From assembly GCF_001936475.1 (NCBI RefSeq), contig NZ_MSPQ01000001.1, positions 1-64,000 of the forward strand: a stretch of 64,000 bases of DNA, given 5' to 3'. Positions 45,996 through 55,413 of the stretch are shown here, piece after piece; position 1 is the first letter of the stretch, and the number at the start of each line of letters is the position of its first letter. Made by a program: the position numbers and the translations under genes. The notes under the pieces are model-generated. The model searched no databases. It worked only from the letters and a program-made list of their open reading frames with translations, and was not told the DNA's origin. The stretch is from Algoriphagus marinus. Its GTDB lineage: Bacteria; Bacteroidota; Bacteroidia; Cytophagales; Cyclobacteriaceae.

Positions 45996-47861
45996 CTATT
46001 TTTTGGCAGTGTACCAAATTGGCGAACCCCAAGCTCTTTCTATGATACTTGTAGGAACCTCTTTCGGAAATTTCACGCCTTCTCGCATCGCGTCAAAGAA
46101 GGTCCAACGTGCTGTAGGTAACTGAAGCACTCTCATATAATAAAAGGCATGCTCCGAAGAATCAAAGTCCGGGTCTGACCATACTGCAATCAGTTCGCTG
46201 CTCCCTTTTGAGCTATTGAAAGCGCCTGTCTGAGGATCAATCGGCGCATCCAGATTGGCTACTTTCCCATCTTTTCCAATCGTTCTGCCATCACTGGCTG
46301 CGACATTGTATATTTTCTCTTTCATCACACCATTTTCCACCCATCCTTTGATGATCTGAATCCTATCCAGTCCAGGTCCATTGGGATCTTTCGATGCCCA
46401 AAGCAAAAAGCTAGGGCTTTTACCTGCTTCGGCCGTTGGCAAATCTCCTCCCATAGGAATGGCAGAAGCTTGGCCAGCCTTCACCATTTCGGCATAGGAA
46501 TCATAGGAAGCGGCTAGATCAAATCCTCCAAACATGCGACATTTGATCCGAACTCCGCTGGTGGCAAAAGTCTCTTTCGCTTTCATGGCATCCCAAATAT
46601 CTTCTCGGGTATTGGCAGGTGCCCAGACTCCAGTAAGTGCTCCTGGATTAATGTCGTAAGCCTCTGCCCATCCGTCTACTGCTTTGGTTGCCCGACTTTC
46701 GGCAGTGAGATCTGCAAGTCCATGACTTCCTACCATATAGTTGTCTTCTGCAGTATTGCTTGGTAGACCATTATGGTTATCAGTTCCACCCACAAATCCA
46801 TATTTATATGGGTTTACGCCCAATTTATCCTGGTAGTCCAAGCCTTTCTTCAAGCCATATCGAACAAAGTTTTTTTCCATGTAGGTTCTACCGCTATACT
46901 TCTCCAGAGTAGTGGCATTTTCAAAATTGGCAAATTCATCTTCAGCCCAAAATCGGGGAACCACTTCCGAATTTCCTTTGATCTGCATCATCTCAATCAG
47001 CGGTTCGAATTCTTGTCGGGTACTTGCATAGGCTGCGGTAATAGGATTTCCCTCAGAGTCGTTTTCATCAAACATTTTTCCCTTGCTAGCATTGCTATTA
47101 TGTGGGATCGCCAAGACCGTATGACCAGCCTGATTTTCTTTTTTCAACCATTCCCAAAGTGCTTCTTCCCGAGGAATCTCATAGGAACTCATTGGTAGGT
47201 CCGTCACTTGATTGGTTCTGAAAATAATATTCCGATGCAGGTTGGCTCCGCCTGGTGCAGAGGACCATTCGAATGCATGGAGGGTAGTAAATTTCCCGGG
47301 CTTATAATACTTTTCAGTAGCCGCCTGAATCTCCTGCCAGCCACTTTTCGTAGTGCCTTCCCCTTGGTAAAATTCGGGATGCGTTGGATTTGCTCCACGA
47401 TTATTTCCAGCTACGTATTTGATAAATAATTCCATGGCCTCCTCGTAGGTTTTGGCATTACGGATTGCAGTTGTGGCCTCATGATCGTTTCCTGGCGCAC
47501 CGGGAGTCATCATGCTATACATTTCACCAAGATATTCGGCATGATCGGTGACCGCGCAAAAATCAAGGGGCGCATTGATTCGCATTTTAATATCATGACT
47601 AATCACTTCCTCACCCATCGCAAAACGATACGCGTCTTCTGGTCGAAGCCTTGCTCCACCTATGTAAGCATCCAACGAATAGGCTGTATGGACGTGGGTT
47701 TCACCAAAATAAGCGTTCTTCATCGGGTTACGTTCCACCGAATCAGCGACAATTTCACCCGCTGCTGTACCCTCATTACTGTCTGATTTGTTCTCCGTAC
47801 ATCCTATGAGGGTGACTAGGAAAACAAAGACAATTGCAATTTTTGATCTTGTTTGATACAT
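45996..47861 (-). CDS. DUF3604 lipoprotein (copy 2)
   Basis: The start is at 47861 (MYQTRSKIAIVFVF), giving 621 residues with lipobox LIGC. The open frame continues 103 codons upstream but is only an antisense of the HupE-like gene and is rejected. DUF3604 has a PHP-like metal centre: NAYFGETHVHTAYSLDA, CAVTDHAEYLG, TLHAFEWSS, IPHNSNAS and FVGGTDNHNGLPS. The extreme C-terminus GSPIWYTAKK is shared with the other copy. No enzyme activity is known to me. It lies at the end of the cassette with HupE-like, foldase, DUF3604 and porin-like genes. Confidence 0.9.
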   Translation of the reverse strand: MYQTRSKIAIVFVFLVTLIGCTENKSDSNEGTAAGEIVADSVERNPMKNAYFGETHVHTAYSLDAYIGGARLRPEDAYRFAMGEEVISHDIKMRINAPLDFCAVTDHAEYLGEMYSMMTPGAPGNDHEATTAIRNAKTYEEAMELFIKYVAGNNRGANPTHPEFYQGEGTTKSGWQEIQAATEKYYKPGKFTTLHAFEWSSAPGGANLHRNIIFRTNQVTDLPMSSYEIPREEALWEWLKKENQAGHTVLAIPHNSNASKGKMFDENDSEGNPITAAYASTRQEFEPLIEMMQIKGNSEVVPRFWAEDEFANFENATTLEKYSGRTYMEKNFVRYGLKKGLDYQDKLGVNPYKYGFVGGTDNHNGLPSNTAEDNYMVGSHGLADLTAESRATKAVDGWAEAYDINPGALTGVWAPANTREDIWDAMKAKETFATSGVRIKCRMFGGFDLAASYDSYAEMVKAGQASAIPMGGDLPTAEAGKSPSFLLWASKDPNGPGLDRIQIIKGWVENGVMKEKIYNVAASDGRTIGKDGKVANLDAPIDPQTGAFNSSKGSSELIAVWSDPDFDSSEHAFYYMRVLQLPTARWTFFDAMREGVKFPKEVPTSIIERAWGSPIWYTAKK

Positions 47862-47887
47862 AGCTGAATTAGTTAAATTTTTATTAT

Positions 47888-48883
47888 TTACCCCCAAAAA
47901 CCAATGACCCGATCGATTAGCCAAAAGCCTGCAATCGAGCCTATCGCATAAGCGGGTACTTTTTTTAAGAGGGAATTGAATTTTATTTTTTTGAAAACAA
48001 AGTGAATTAAAAGTAGCATTACCCCAATGAACAACAATTGTCCAAGCTCTACCCCAACATTGAAAAATGCCAAAGCAGCAGGAACTTGGGTTTGAGGCAA
48101 ACCTATATCTGATAAGGCACCTGCAAAGCCCAATCCATGAAGTAATCCAAAACTGAATGCCACAACCCATGGCTTTTGAGATGTAAATGTTTGCTCTCCT
48201 TGTTGATATCGGATAAGCTCATAAGCCAGAAACATGATGCTAAGCGCAATAGTCGCTTCTACAGGAGGACCAGGAAGTCCCATAAATCCCAGAGCTGCCA
48301 AAGACAAAGTAATACTATGCGCCAGCGTGAAAGCTGTAATCGTCCCAATCAGTCTTTTTGTCCCTGAAACGATCAGCAGCAAAGCCAAAACAAAAAGCAA
48401 ATGGTCTGGGCCCAACAAGATGTGCTCGACTCCCAGCTTCAAATAAGTTGAGGCCGTGTTAACCCAGGTCTCTTTTTCGGGGATCACCGCAGTAGCACTG
48501 CTTGGTCGGATCGTAAATGAGAAAGTTTCCCCATTGAGCAAGGAAACATACACGATCACATCGACGACGGTTTCTTGTAGCCCTTTGATAAAAATGGGCA
48601 TGGTATGAATGTCCTGCCCACTTGAAAATTGATATCGCAATAAAGCGCCTCCTCCTGCTTGAGTCGGGGCTTCTTCTTTGACCAACTGAAACCAATCCGG
48701 AAAAACAGGTCGAATATTCAAAACCATATCATCAATGCGCGGGATCTTCCACAGCACTTCGTATTGATTTTCTTGAGTTTGATTGATTTGCAGTAAAGCT
48801 GGACGCATCTCATGTGCCATCGCTGATTTGGAAGTCATCAGCAACGCAATCATCACCAAGAAATAGCGAAAAACCAGCTTCAT
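47888..48883 (-). CDS. HupE/UreJ-like membrane protein
   Basis: This 331-residue protein has a signal peptide (ending SAMAHEM), a periplasmic beta domain (about 24-140), and six or seven transmembrane helices. The membrane part carries the family motifs LGVEHILLGPDHLLFVLALL, FTLAHSITLSLAALG, and FGLLHGLGFAG, rich in histidines that can bind Ni or Co. HupE/UreJ relatives transport nickel or cobalt. It overlaps the start of the foldase gene by 4 bases. The mature N-terminus begins with a His, a potential metal ligand. Confidence 0.9.
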   Translation of the reverse strand: MKLVFRYFLVMIALLMTSKSAMAHEMRPALLQINQTQENQYEVLWKIPRIDDMVLNIRPVFPDWFQLVKEEAPTQAGGGALLRYQFSSGQDIHTMPIFIKGLQETVVDVIVYVSLLNGETFSFTIRPSSATAVIPEKETWVNTASTYLKLGVEHILLGPDHLLFVLALLLIVSGTKRLIGTITAFTLAHSITLSLAALGFMGLPGPPVEATIALSIMFLAYELIRYQQGEQTFTSQKPWVVAFSFGLLHGLGFAGALSDIGLPQTQVPAALAFFNVGVELGQLLFIGVMLLLIHFVFKKIKFNSLLKKVPAYAIGSIAGFWLIDRVIGFWG

Positions 48884-49761
48884 TCCTTAGCTTCATTAGG
48901 TACTTGCAATACGTTTTCCTTCAATATTTGGTCAGAGACTTGAATTCGGATATCGTATTGCTTTTTAAAATCCTCGTAAATTTTATCATTGTATTCCTGA
49001 TAGAGCGCGTATTGATAATCCCGCAAGACATCATCCCTAACCGCTGCCAAAGGAAGAATCTCTTCAGGCAATTTCTCAAGGACATAGACCAGATGTGTTC
49101 CATAGCCTGACAATACCGGGCCTGACCATTGCCCTTCTGGCAAATCCAAAACAGAGGCCGCAAACTCATCTCCCATCTGGCTGGCAATTTCTCCTTGATT
49201 CGCTCTTCTGACCTGACTTAAGAAGGGAAAAGCGTCTCCCAATTTTTCAATTCTGATGATCGTTGGCGCTTGATTCGGCAGGGTTTTTAGCAAGTTTTCG
49301 GCATCGCTTCTAGCCGTGGTCCGCTTATCAGGATTGAAATAAATATGGATATAGCTTACTCTAGGAGCGAGAATATACTTGGATTGATTTTTCTGATAAT
49401 AGGCTTCCAACTCCGCGTCAGTAGGATCATCCATAGTGGCCAAATCGTTGGTGATAAAATTCAACTTTTGTTCCATTCTCCGTCTGATCAGCTCATCATT
49501 GTGATCCAGATTCATTTTTAATGCCTGACGATACAGCACTTCTTGTTTGACCTGACGAGCGATCAATCCATCCAATTCCTCTTGCGTAGGAGGCCGACCC
49601 CATTCTTTTTCGAAAATAAGCACACTACGATTGACAATTTCATCATCAATTAGGATGATGTCTTCTCCGCTTGCTGCCGGGCTTACTAGTTCGTATAGCA
49701 AGAAAAGTCCTGCCCCAATGAGCAGAAAATGAAGAAGTGGATTGCTTATTAATTTTTTCAA
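48880..49761 (-). CDS. Membrane-anchored parvulin-type peptidylprolyl isomerase
   Basis: This 293-residue protein has an N-terminal signal anchor (about 10-28, LHFLLIGAGLFLLYELV). A SurA-like chaperone helical region follows (VNRSVLIFEKEWGRPPTQEEL), then a PpiC-like rotamase domain (VSYIHIYFNP, LGDAFPFLSQ, GQWSGPVLSGYGTHLVYVLE). It lies between the two DUF3604 genes and is coupled to the HupE-like gene. A folding helper for the porin or DUF3604 partners is plausible. Confidence 0.9.
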   Translation of the reverse strand: MKKLISNPLLHFLLIGAGLFLLYELVSPAASGEDIILIDDEIVNRSVLIFEKEWGRPPTQEELDGLIARQVKQEVLYRQALKMNLDHNDELIRRRMEQKLNFITNDLATMDDPTDAELEAYYQKNQSKYILAPRVSYIHIYFNPDKRTTARSDAENLLKTLPNQAPTIIRIEKLGDAFPFLSQVRRANQGEIASQMGDEFAASVLDLPEGQWSGPVLSGYGTHLVYVLEKLPEEILPLAAVRDDVLRDYQYALYQEYNDKIYEDFKKQYDIRIQVSDQILKENVLQVPNEAKE

Positions 49762-49791
49762 AATATGCTTTTACTAAATCTTAACTGATTC

Positions 49792-51708
49792 TTACAAGTC
49801 AACTGGAGTATACCAAATCGGTGATCCAAAGCAACGCTCTTGAATGGTCATTGGCACAGAAGGATCCATTTTTATCTTGTAGCGCATCGCATCCCAAGCC
49901 GTCCAACGAGGGGTAGGAATTTCGAGTACTCTCACATAATAAACAGCAGGCAAAGAAGGATCGAAATCAGGATCCGTCCATACCGTTTTGAGTTCAGAAT
50001 CTCCAATGGTATTGGAAACTTCACAGGTCTCCAAATTCACGGTATTGCCTACGGCAGGAAGCTTGCCTTTTGCATCAAGTTTACGTGTATCAGCATCTCC
50101 CCAAACTACCTCATAGATTTTTTCTTGCTTTTTCCCTTTAGCGTCAACCCAACCTTTGATCACCTGAACACGGTCAAGGTTGGCTCCAATCGGATCTTTG
50201 ACAGCTGCGATCATAAATGTTGGGCTTTTACCTTTTGGGGCCGCGACTAAATCACCTCCCATTGGAACTCCCTTTTTATATCCACGCTCTGCCATATTGG
50301 TAGCCTTCAAATCTTCATCCGTATAATCGAATCCACCAAAAAAGCGGAGCGTCATCCTAGGCCCAGTGGTAGCGTAAGTTTCCCGACGATGCATCGCATC
50401 CCAGATCGCTTCTCGGGTATTCGCTGTAGCCCAAACTCCAGTCCATCCGCTTGCCCCATATTCCCAGCCTTTAACTGTTCCATACTCTGTTTTAGAAGAA
50501 GTTTCATCCCAACGTTCAGCATTTGGTTCAACAATCTTAAACTTACTGCCGAAGTTATCCTCCTCTGGAGCGGATAATCCTGTATGGGAATCAGTACCTC
50601 CTGCAGCTCCATATTTAAAAGGATTGGTGCCTAAAGTTTGCTCCAGATTAATTCCATCCTTAAGTGCCTCTCTGTAATACTCCGTTTCCAACATTTTAGG
50701 ATTCTTAGGATCCTGAATTCCCAGATTCCCCTTATCCCAAATTTCAAAATTGGCAAACTCATCCGTCGGAGAAAGCGAAGGATGTGCTTCACTCGTTCCT
50801 TTGTATTGGCTTATTTCATAGAGGCGCTCCCATTTGTTTCGGGCTTCTGCATATTCCTTTGTCAAGGGCTTTCCTGCCAAGGTGGTCAAGGAAAACATCA
50901 ATCCATTGCTGAGGTTGCCATTATGAGGAATTGCTAAAATTTTACCCCCTGTTTTCTTTTCATAGGCAGTCATCCATTCCCAAAGAGTTTCTGGATCTGA
51001 GGAGGCAAAAGTATTTGCCGGAAGCATTTGAGTAGCCTCCGCCCCATTTCCCCGGTAAATGATATTTCGGTGTAGATTATTTCCTCCACCGTAATTACTG
51101 GTCCATTCGTAAGCTATAAAAGCGGTAAACTTGCCCGGCTTGTTGTACTTCTCAACAATTGCAATGTTCTTATCCCAAACGGTTCGTGCAAAGCTCGAAT
51201 CCAGCAGCTCCTTCGGTAACTCTCCTCTGCTTTGGGTTTGAGTAATATCCACACTCGTTGCTTTTTGAACCGCATTATCGGAGGAGTTCATACCATCGTG
51301 CCACTTCTTGACCAGCGGAATCTTCATCAATTCTGGATCTCCATCTTTTATAAAAGAAATCACACCCATCCCATCTGAGTGGTCGCTGACACAAAGCCAG
51401 TCCAAAGGACGATGAAGTTTAGCTGGCTGGCCTGAGTTATTGGTCACTTCCTCACCCATCGCAAAGCGGAGTGCCTCTTCCGGTCCGATAACCGTTCCCG
51501 CTGCACCGGCGTCCCCACTCCAAGCAGTGTGAAGGTGCTGATCTCCCCAGTAGACATTTTCGGGAAAAGCCGTTTCTACTACTACATTTTCTTCCGATGA
51601 GGTCAGGTTTGCAGCATCTTGATCTTCACTTCCAGTTTTGTTGTTATTACACCCCCCTAAGAGTGAGAGGGTAGAAAAAATAGCTAAGGCTTTGAATTGC
51701 GTTTTCAT
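49792..51708 (-). CDS. DUF3604 lipoprotein (copy 1)
   Basis: This 638-residue paralogue of the other DUF3604 gene has a signal with lipobox LGGC (about Cys20). Metal-site motifs match: NVYWGDQHLHTAWSGDAG, CVSDHSDGMG, FIAYEWTSNYG, IPHNGNLS and AGGTDSHTGLSA. The C-terminus has CFGSPIWYTPVDL. The first of the two in the operon, it lies 30 bases upstream of the foldase. Two diverged copies in one operon suggest a hetero-oligomer or two substrates. Confidence 0.9.
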   Translation of the reverse strand: MKTQFKALAIFSTLSLLGGCNNNKTGSEDQDAANLTSSEENVVVETAFPENVYWGDQHLHTAWSGDAGAAGTVIGPEEALRFAMGEEVTNNSGQPAKLHRPLDWLCVSDHSDGMGVISFIKDGDPELMKIPLVKKWHDGMNSSDNAVQKATSVDITQTQSRGELPKELLDSSFARTVWDKNIAIVEKYNKPGKFTAFIAYEWTSNYGGGNNLHRNIIYRGNGAEATQMLPANTFASSDPETLWEWMTAYEKKTGGKILAIPHNGNLSNGLMFSLTTLAGKPLTKEYAEARNKWERLYEISQYKGTSEAHPSLSPTDEFANFEIWDKGNLGIQDPKNPKMLETEYYREALKDGINLEQTLGTNPFKYGAAGGTDSHTGLSAPEEDNFGSKFKIVEPNAERWDETSSKTEYGTVKGWEYGASGWTGVWATANTREAIWDAMHRRETYATTGPRMTLRFFGGFDYTDEDLKATNMAERGYKKGVPMGGDLVAAPKGKSPTFMIAAVKDPIGANLDRVQVIKGWVDAKGKKQEKIYEVVWGDADTRKLDAKGKLPAVGNTVNLETCEVSNTIGDSELKTVWTDPDFDPSLPAVYYVRVLEIPTPRWTAWDAMRYKIKMDPSVPMTIQERCFGSPIWYTPVDL

Positions 51709-51726
51709 AAATGACTTAGTTAACGT

Positions 51727-52701
51727 TTAATTAGAGTTGGCCGCTTGGAGTTTTTTCAAATTAGCATAAGTAAACACCACACTTACTCTCAGCATATTTC
51801 CTTTTAATGCTTCGCTACTCGCAAATACGCCCCCGTAATCCATTTCAAGACCTAATGGAGCCAAAAGCTGGTAGCCGAGTCCAAGTCCTCCACCAAGACC
51901 AGTTACGGTATTATTATCTTTTTTGCCATCCGCAGCAGTTTGTCCTCCTGTTTGGAATCGTAGGTTTGCTACTGCCCAAAATTTCGGAGTAAAATTATGC
52001 GACAAATGACTTTCCAGAATAAACATTGGGGCTTGCTCCACCAATAGAGCCGAAGAAGATCGCGCAGGATCCGTATTGTCTGTAAAAAACTGAAGTGCGG
52101 GAGCGACTTCTAGCCAAGTTGCTTTGGCCCGAGTATGATTTAGAGGAATAGCCATTGGTAATCCAAAATGGAGAATACTTCGGTTTGTCCCCAGATTGAA
52201 TAGATTTTCTGAATCATAGGTGCCCGAATACCAATATCGAAACTCTCCAAAAAGCGAAAATTGCATGTCACTTTTTGAAAATGCGATCACATCAAGTGCC
52301 GGAGCCCCAAAAAGGCCCAATTTAAAAGCAAGAAAACCATCAGAATTCCCGCTGGCTGAGATTTGATTTACTGGAACCGGACCGATCGGCGGGCCAATTC
52401 GAGCCTTAGCTGTTGAAGAACCCGGAGGAATCATGCCATACACCTGTGCGAACCTTCCTCCGATTGAAAAAGTGTGAAAAATCGTAGTGGGGAAAATATT
52501 CGCAGTGATATCAGCACTAGGAATCAGCACCGATCCTGAGGGGATTAGATTTCCTCCCATACTCAACCATTTCACATTGATTCCTGTGACTCCTTTTGGG
52601 GCAAGCAAATATGCTCTTGGACCATCGCCTTGGCCAAAACCATCCATTGAAACTGTTAAAAAAAATAGAACGATAAGTAGTCTATTGACTGAATTTTTCA
52701 T
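51727..52701 (-). CDS. Outer-membrane porin-like protein (phenol MetA-like)
   Basis: This 324-residue protein has a signal peptide (ending DGFGQG) and alternating beta-strand pattern through the whole length: GINVKWLSMGGNLIP, HTFSIGGRFAQVYGMI, LFGEFRYWYSGTY, and FWAVANLRFQTGG. It resembles transporter-like barrels in phenol-degradation clusters, often annotated MetA/transporter. It ends 19 bases before the DUF3604 gene and would supply the outer-membrane entry for the cassette. The C-terminal VSVVFTYANLKKL is not a classical terminal Phe. Confidence 0.8.
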   Translation of the reverse strand: MKNSVNRLLIVLFFLTVSMDGFGQGDGPRAYLLAPKGVTGINVKWLSMGGNLIPSGSVLIPSADITANIFPTTIFHTFSIGGRFAQVYGMIPPGSSTAKARIGPPIGPVPVNQISASGNSDGFLAFKLGLFGAPALDVIAFSKSDMQFSLFGEFRYWYSGTYDSENLFNLGTNRSILHFGLPMAIPLNHTRAKATWLEVAPALQFFTDNTDPARSSSALLVEQAPMFILESHLSHNFTPKFWAVANLRFQTGGQTAADGKKDNNTVTGLGGGLGLGYQLLAPLGLEMDYGGVFASSEALKGNMLRVSVVFTYANLKKLQAANSN

Positions 52702-52841
52702 TTGCTTACTGAGAATTGATCAATTGTTTAGAAATGAGTTTGAAAAAGAATTACAAACATCATTGCCAAATAAAGATAGTAAGACTGAAAAGCCCAGTAG
52801 AATTCAGGGATTGAAAAAAGTATCAATTTGGCTAAAAGCCT

Positions 52842-54020
52842 CTAATTGATAGGATTTTTGGCTTGCATCTCCTTTATAAATGCTCCAGGGGTTATTCCTT
52901 TTTCTTTTTTGAAGGAATTGATTAAGGTGGTCCTGGATCTGAATCCACAGTCTTGAGCAATAGAATCGAGAGTATATTTCTCTGCCGCTCCATTTTCTAC
53001 CAAGGAGATAAAATGATCAATTCGAAATGAATTTATCCAAGCTGAAAAGTTTTGATTTTTGATTTTATTGATCACGTATGAAATTCGATAAGCTGGAATA
53101 TTGACGTCCGAAGCCATTTTGTGAATCGAATATCCTGCCATCAAAAATGATTTATGGTTTGAAAAGTATGCTGTAAGCTCTTTAAATATCCTCTCCTCTT
53201 CTAATGAATTTTTGAATTCGTCAGCCGATTCCTCTTCATTTTTATTCTGTAGACCAGCTTCCTGCGGCACAACTTCAAACTCCCAATAAAAACCGTAAAG
53301 CAGTCTAGGATATGCCAATAAGTTAAGCGTGATAAGGATTAAGGTAAGCGATAGGGTGATTATAAGAAATGAGACAGTGTAAGATTTAGTGGTGATAATC
53401 AAATTCATCACGGCAGGAACCATGAGAAGAATGATCAAAATAAGCCAGAGTATCCCCAACTTTTTAAACAAAGAGAAATCGACTTTTGAGTTCGAAATCT
53501 TGAAATCATCTTTGAAATCATAGAGGATTTTCCCTATTAGTAAAAGAAAAAATGAAGAAGAAACTGTTCTGAAAATTAGATGAAAATTTTTCAGTTTGAA
53601 CATGCCCTCATCAACTGAAAATAAGGCTGAGGTGTCTCCAATCTTTGGAGAAAATAAGGCTATTTTTTCATCAGCACTCAGTAAAAAAAACGGGAGAAAG
53701 TCGATCAGATAAATAAAAGCGGGAATAAATAGTAGAAAATAGTGGTTTTTCCATCGACTTTCACTTTTGAAAACTCCCTTGTAAAAGAGATATAAAAATG
53801 GGAACAGTAAATAAACCGAAAGATTGCCAGTTCGAATCAAATGGGGATATTCTAAGGCACTGCCATTGAGGTTCAATAAACTCATCAAAAGACTGTGAGT
53901 CAAGCCCAATACTGCCAAACCCAAAAACCAGTTAGGCGACTTTCTGGAATTTGGAAAGCCCAATAGAATAAAGCTAGTTAGCAAGCCGCAGACAATGCCT
54001 ACTATCGTAAAATAAGTCAT
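52842..54020 (-). CDS. Membrane-anchored AraC-family regulator
   Basis: This 392-residue protein has an N-terminal part of seven hydrophobic helices (about 1-240), then an AraC-type DNA-binding domain at about 285-385 with two helix-turn-helix units: GYSIHKMASDVNIPAYRISY and YTLDSIAQDCGFRSRTTL, ending KKEKGITPGAF. This layout couples a membrane sensor to direct DNA binding. It lies 140 bases upstream of the porin-like gene on the same strand, so that cassette is its likeliest target. Confidence 0.9.
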   Translation of the reverse strand: MTYFTIVGIVCGLLTSFILLGFPNSRKSPNWFLGLAVLGLTHSLLMSLLNLNGSALEYPHLIRTGNLSVYLLFPFLYLFYKGVFKSESRWKNHYFLLFIPAFIYLIDFLPFFLLSADEKIALFSPKIGDTSALFSVDEGMFKLKNFHLIFRTVSSSFFLLLIGKILYDFKDDFKISNSKVDFSLFKKLGILWLILIILLMVPAVMNLIITTKSYTVSFLIITLSLTLILITLNLLAYPRLLYGFYWEFEVVPQEAGLQNKNEEESADEFKNSLEEERIFKELTAYFSNHKSFLMAGYSIHKMASDVNIPAYRISYVINKIKNQNFSAWINSFRIDHFISLVENGAAEKYTLDSIAQDCGFRSRTTLINSFKKEKGITPGAFIKEMQAKNPIN

Positions 54021-54161
54021 AATCTATACAAGATTAGCTAAAAATTAGCTGCTGATGGCTTTTATCGTTTCCGAAAGTTACTATTTGATTTGAGATTTAA
54101 AGGCCTTTTGCAACTTACCATTGGTATTTCCATGGGCTACTATTTTTTCATTTTTTCCAAA

Positions 54162-55280
54162 TCACCAAATTTTTAACCAATCCAAAACTTGTTCTTTAGG
54201 CAAAGCCTCCACAGTATTGTTATCTCTTCCATTCATGCTTTCCGCAGCAAAAAGTGAATTGATAATTGCTTCTTCGGTTGCCTCAATCACTGCTAAAAAT
54301 AGGGAAGTCATGTCATCATTTCGAAGACTTTCGGTTGATGCTAACTTTCCGTTTTCTTCGGAATAGGGAATTCGCAAACCCTCAGCTGTACTGAAAGCAA
54401 TCACATAATCCCCAGATCCATTCGATGCTATTCCACCTGTTTTTGCCAGACCCATCATAGCACGTTGGGCCATTCGCTCGAGATTTCTCTCCAAAACTGG
54501 TGCATCTGTCGCGATTACGATCATGCAGCTCCCGTCTGATTTTTCCAGTGCATCTCGGAAAGGATATTTACCTAGTTTTTCACCTACCGGAACCCCAGCT
54601 ATCTGAAGGTTTCCCCCAAAATTGGTTTGAACTAATACCCCTATAGTATAGCCTCCCAAACTTTCAGGAAGCTTCCTTGAGGAAGTCCCAATTCCTCCCT
54701 TCCAACCAAAACACACAGTACCGGTTCCTGCACCTACATTTCCTTCTTTTACCATTCCGGATTTCGCAGATTCAATGGTTTGGATGACCTCTTGGGGGGA
54801 AATATGCATACCTCTGATATCATTCAAGTAGCCATCGTTGGTTTCTCCCACCACTGCGTTCACAGATTGCACTCGCTCATTTCCCGGCTGTGCCAAAGAA
54901 TAACGAACCAAACCTTCAATTCCGGCTGCCACACTAAGTGTGTTGGTAAGGATGATCGGGCTTTCCAGATTCCCTAATTCCTGTACTTGGGTGACTCCAG
55001 CCAGCTTCCCAAAACCATTTCCAACGAAAATCGCCGCGGGTACTTTCTGCTGAAATAAATTGTCTTGATGGGGAAGGATAGCAGTAATCCCGGTCCGGAT
55101 ATTTTCCCCTTCAATTTTTGTCAAATGTCCTACCTGAACGCCGGAAACATCGGTAATACTATTTAATTTTCCTGTTGGAAGTATCCCAAAAGAGATTCCT
55201 AAATCTCTTGGGCGGGACTGTGAAAAAGAAATCGAACTAAGACTCAAAATTAAAATCGATAGTAAAAGTGGAGTTTTCAT
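54162..55280 (-). CDS. P1 family peptidase (DmpA-like)
   Basis: This 372-residue protein has a signal peptide (ending SISFSQ). The DmpA/P1 fold is clear from NSITDVSGVQVGHLT, FVGNGFGKLAGVTQ, and VVGETNDGYLNDIRG. The self-cleavage site lies in GWKGGIGTSSRKL, where a Gly-Thr/Ser bond would be cut to free the catalytic residue. Members are L-aminopeptidases, D-esterases or beta-peptidyl aminopeptidases. The exact specificity cannot be seen. It stands alone with a divergent partner (nth). Confidence 0.9.
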   Translation of the reverse strand: MKTPLLLSILILSLSSISFSQSRPRDLGISFGILPTGKLNSITDVSGVQVGHLTKIEGENIRTGITAILPHQDNLFQQKVPAAIFVGNGFGKLAGVTQVQELGNLESPIILTNTLSVAAGIEGLVRYSLAQPGNERVQSVNAVVGETNDGYLNDIRGMHISPQEVIQTIESAKSGMVKEGNVGAGTGTVCFGWKGGIGTSSRKLPESLGGYTIGVLVQTNFGGNLQIAGVPVGEKLGKYPFRDALEKSDGSCMIVIATDAPVLERNLERMAQRAMMGLAKTGGIASNGSGDYVIAFSTAEGLRIPYSEENGKLASTESLRNDDMTSLFLAVIEATEEAIINSLFAAESMNGRDNNTVEALPKEQVLDWLKIW

Positions 55281-55413
55281 TTTGGAAATTTAATAATCAA
55301 GGTAAGTAAAAAGAGGTTTGATGATAAAAATCGGAATATTGAATTTTCTCAAATCCTCACCTAAGTTTTAAATTTTTTTTAACTTCCGAACTCAAAAGTC
55401 AATAAACTACCCC

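Noticed and set aside
47862..48170. 103-codon extension of the second DUF3604 gene
   Set aside because: The stretch lies antisense-free but inside the HupE coding region in another frame, with Cys/Trp-rich unnatural composition.
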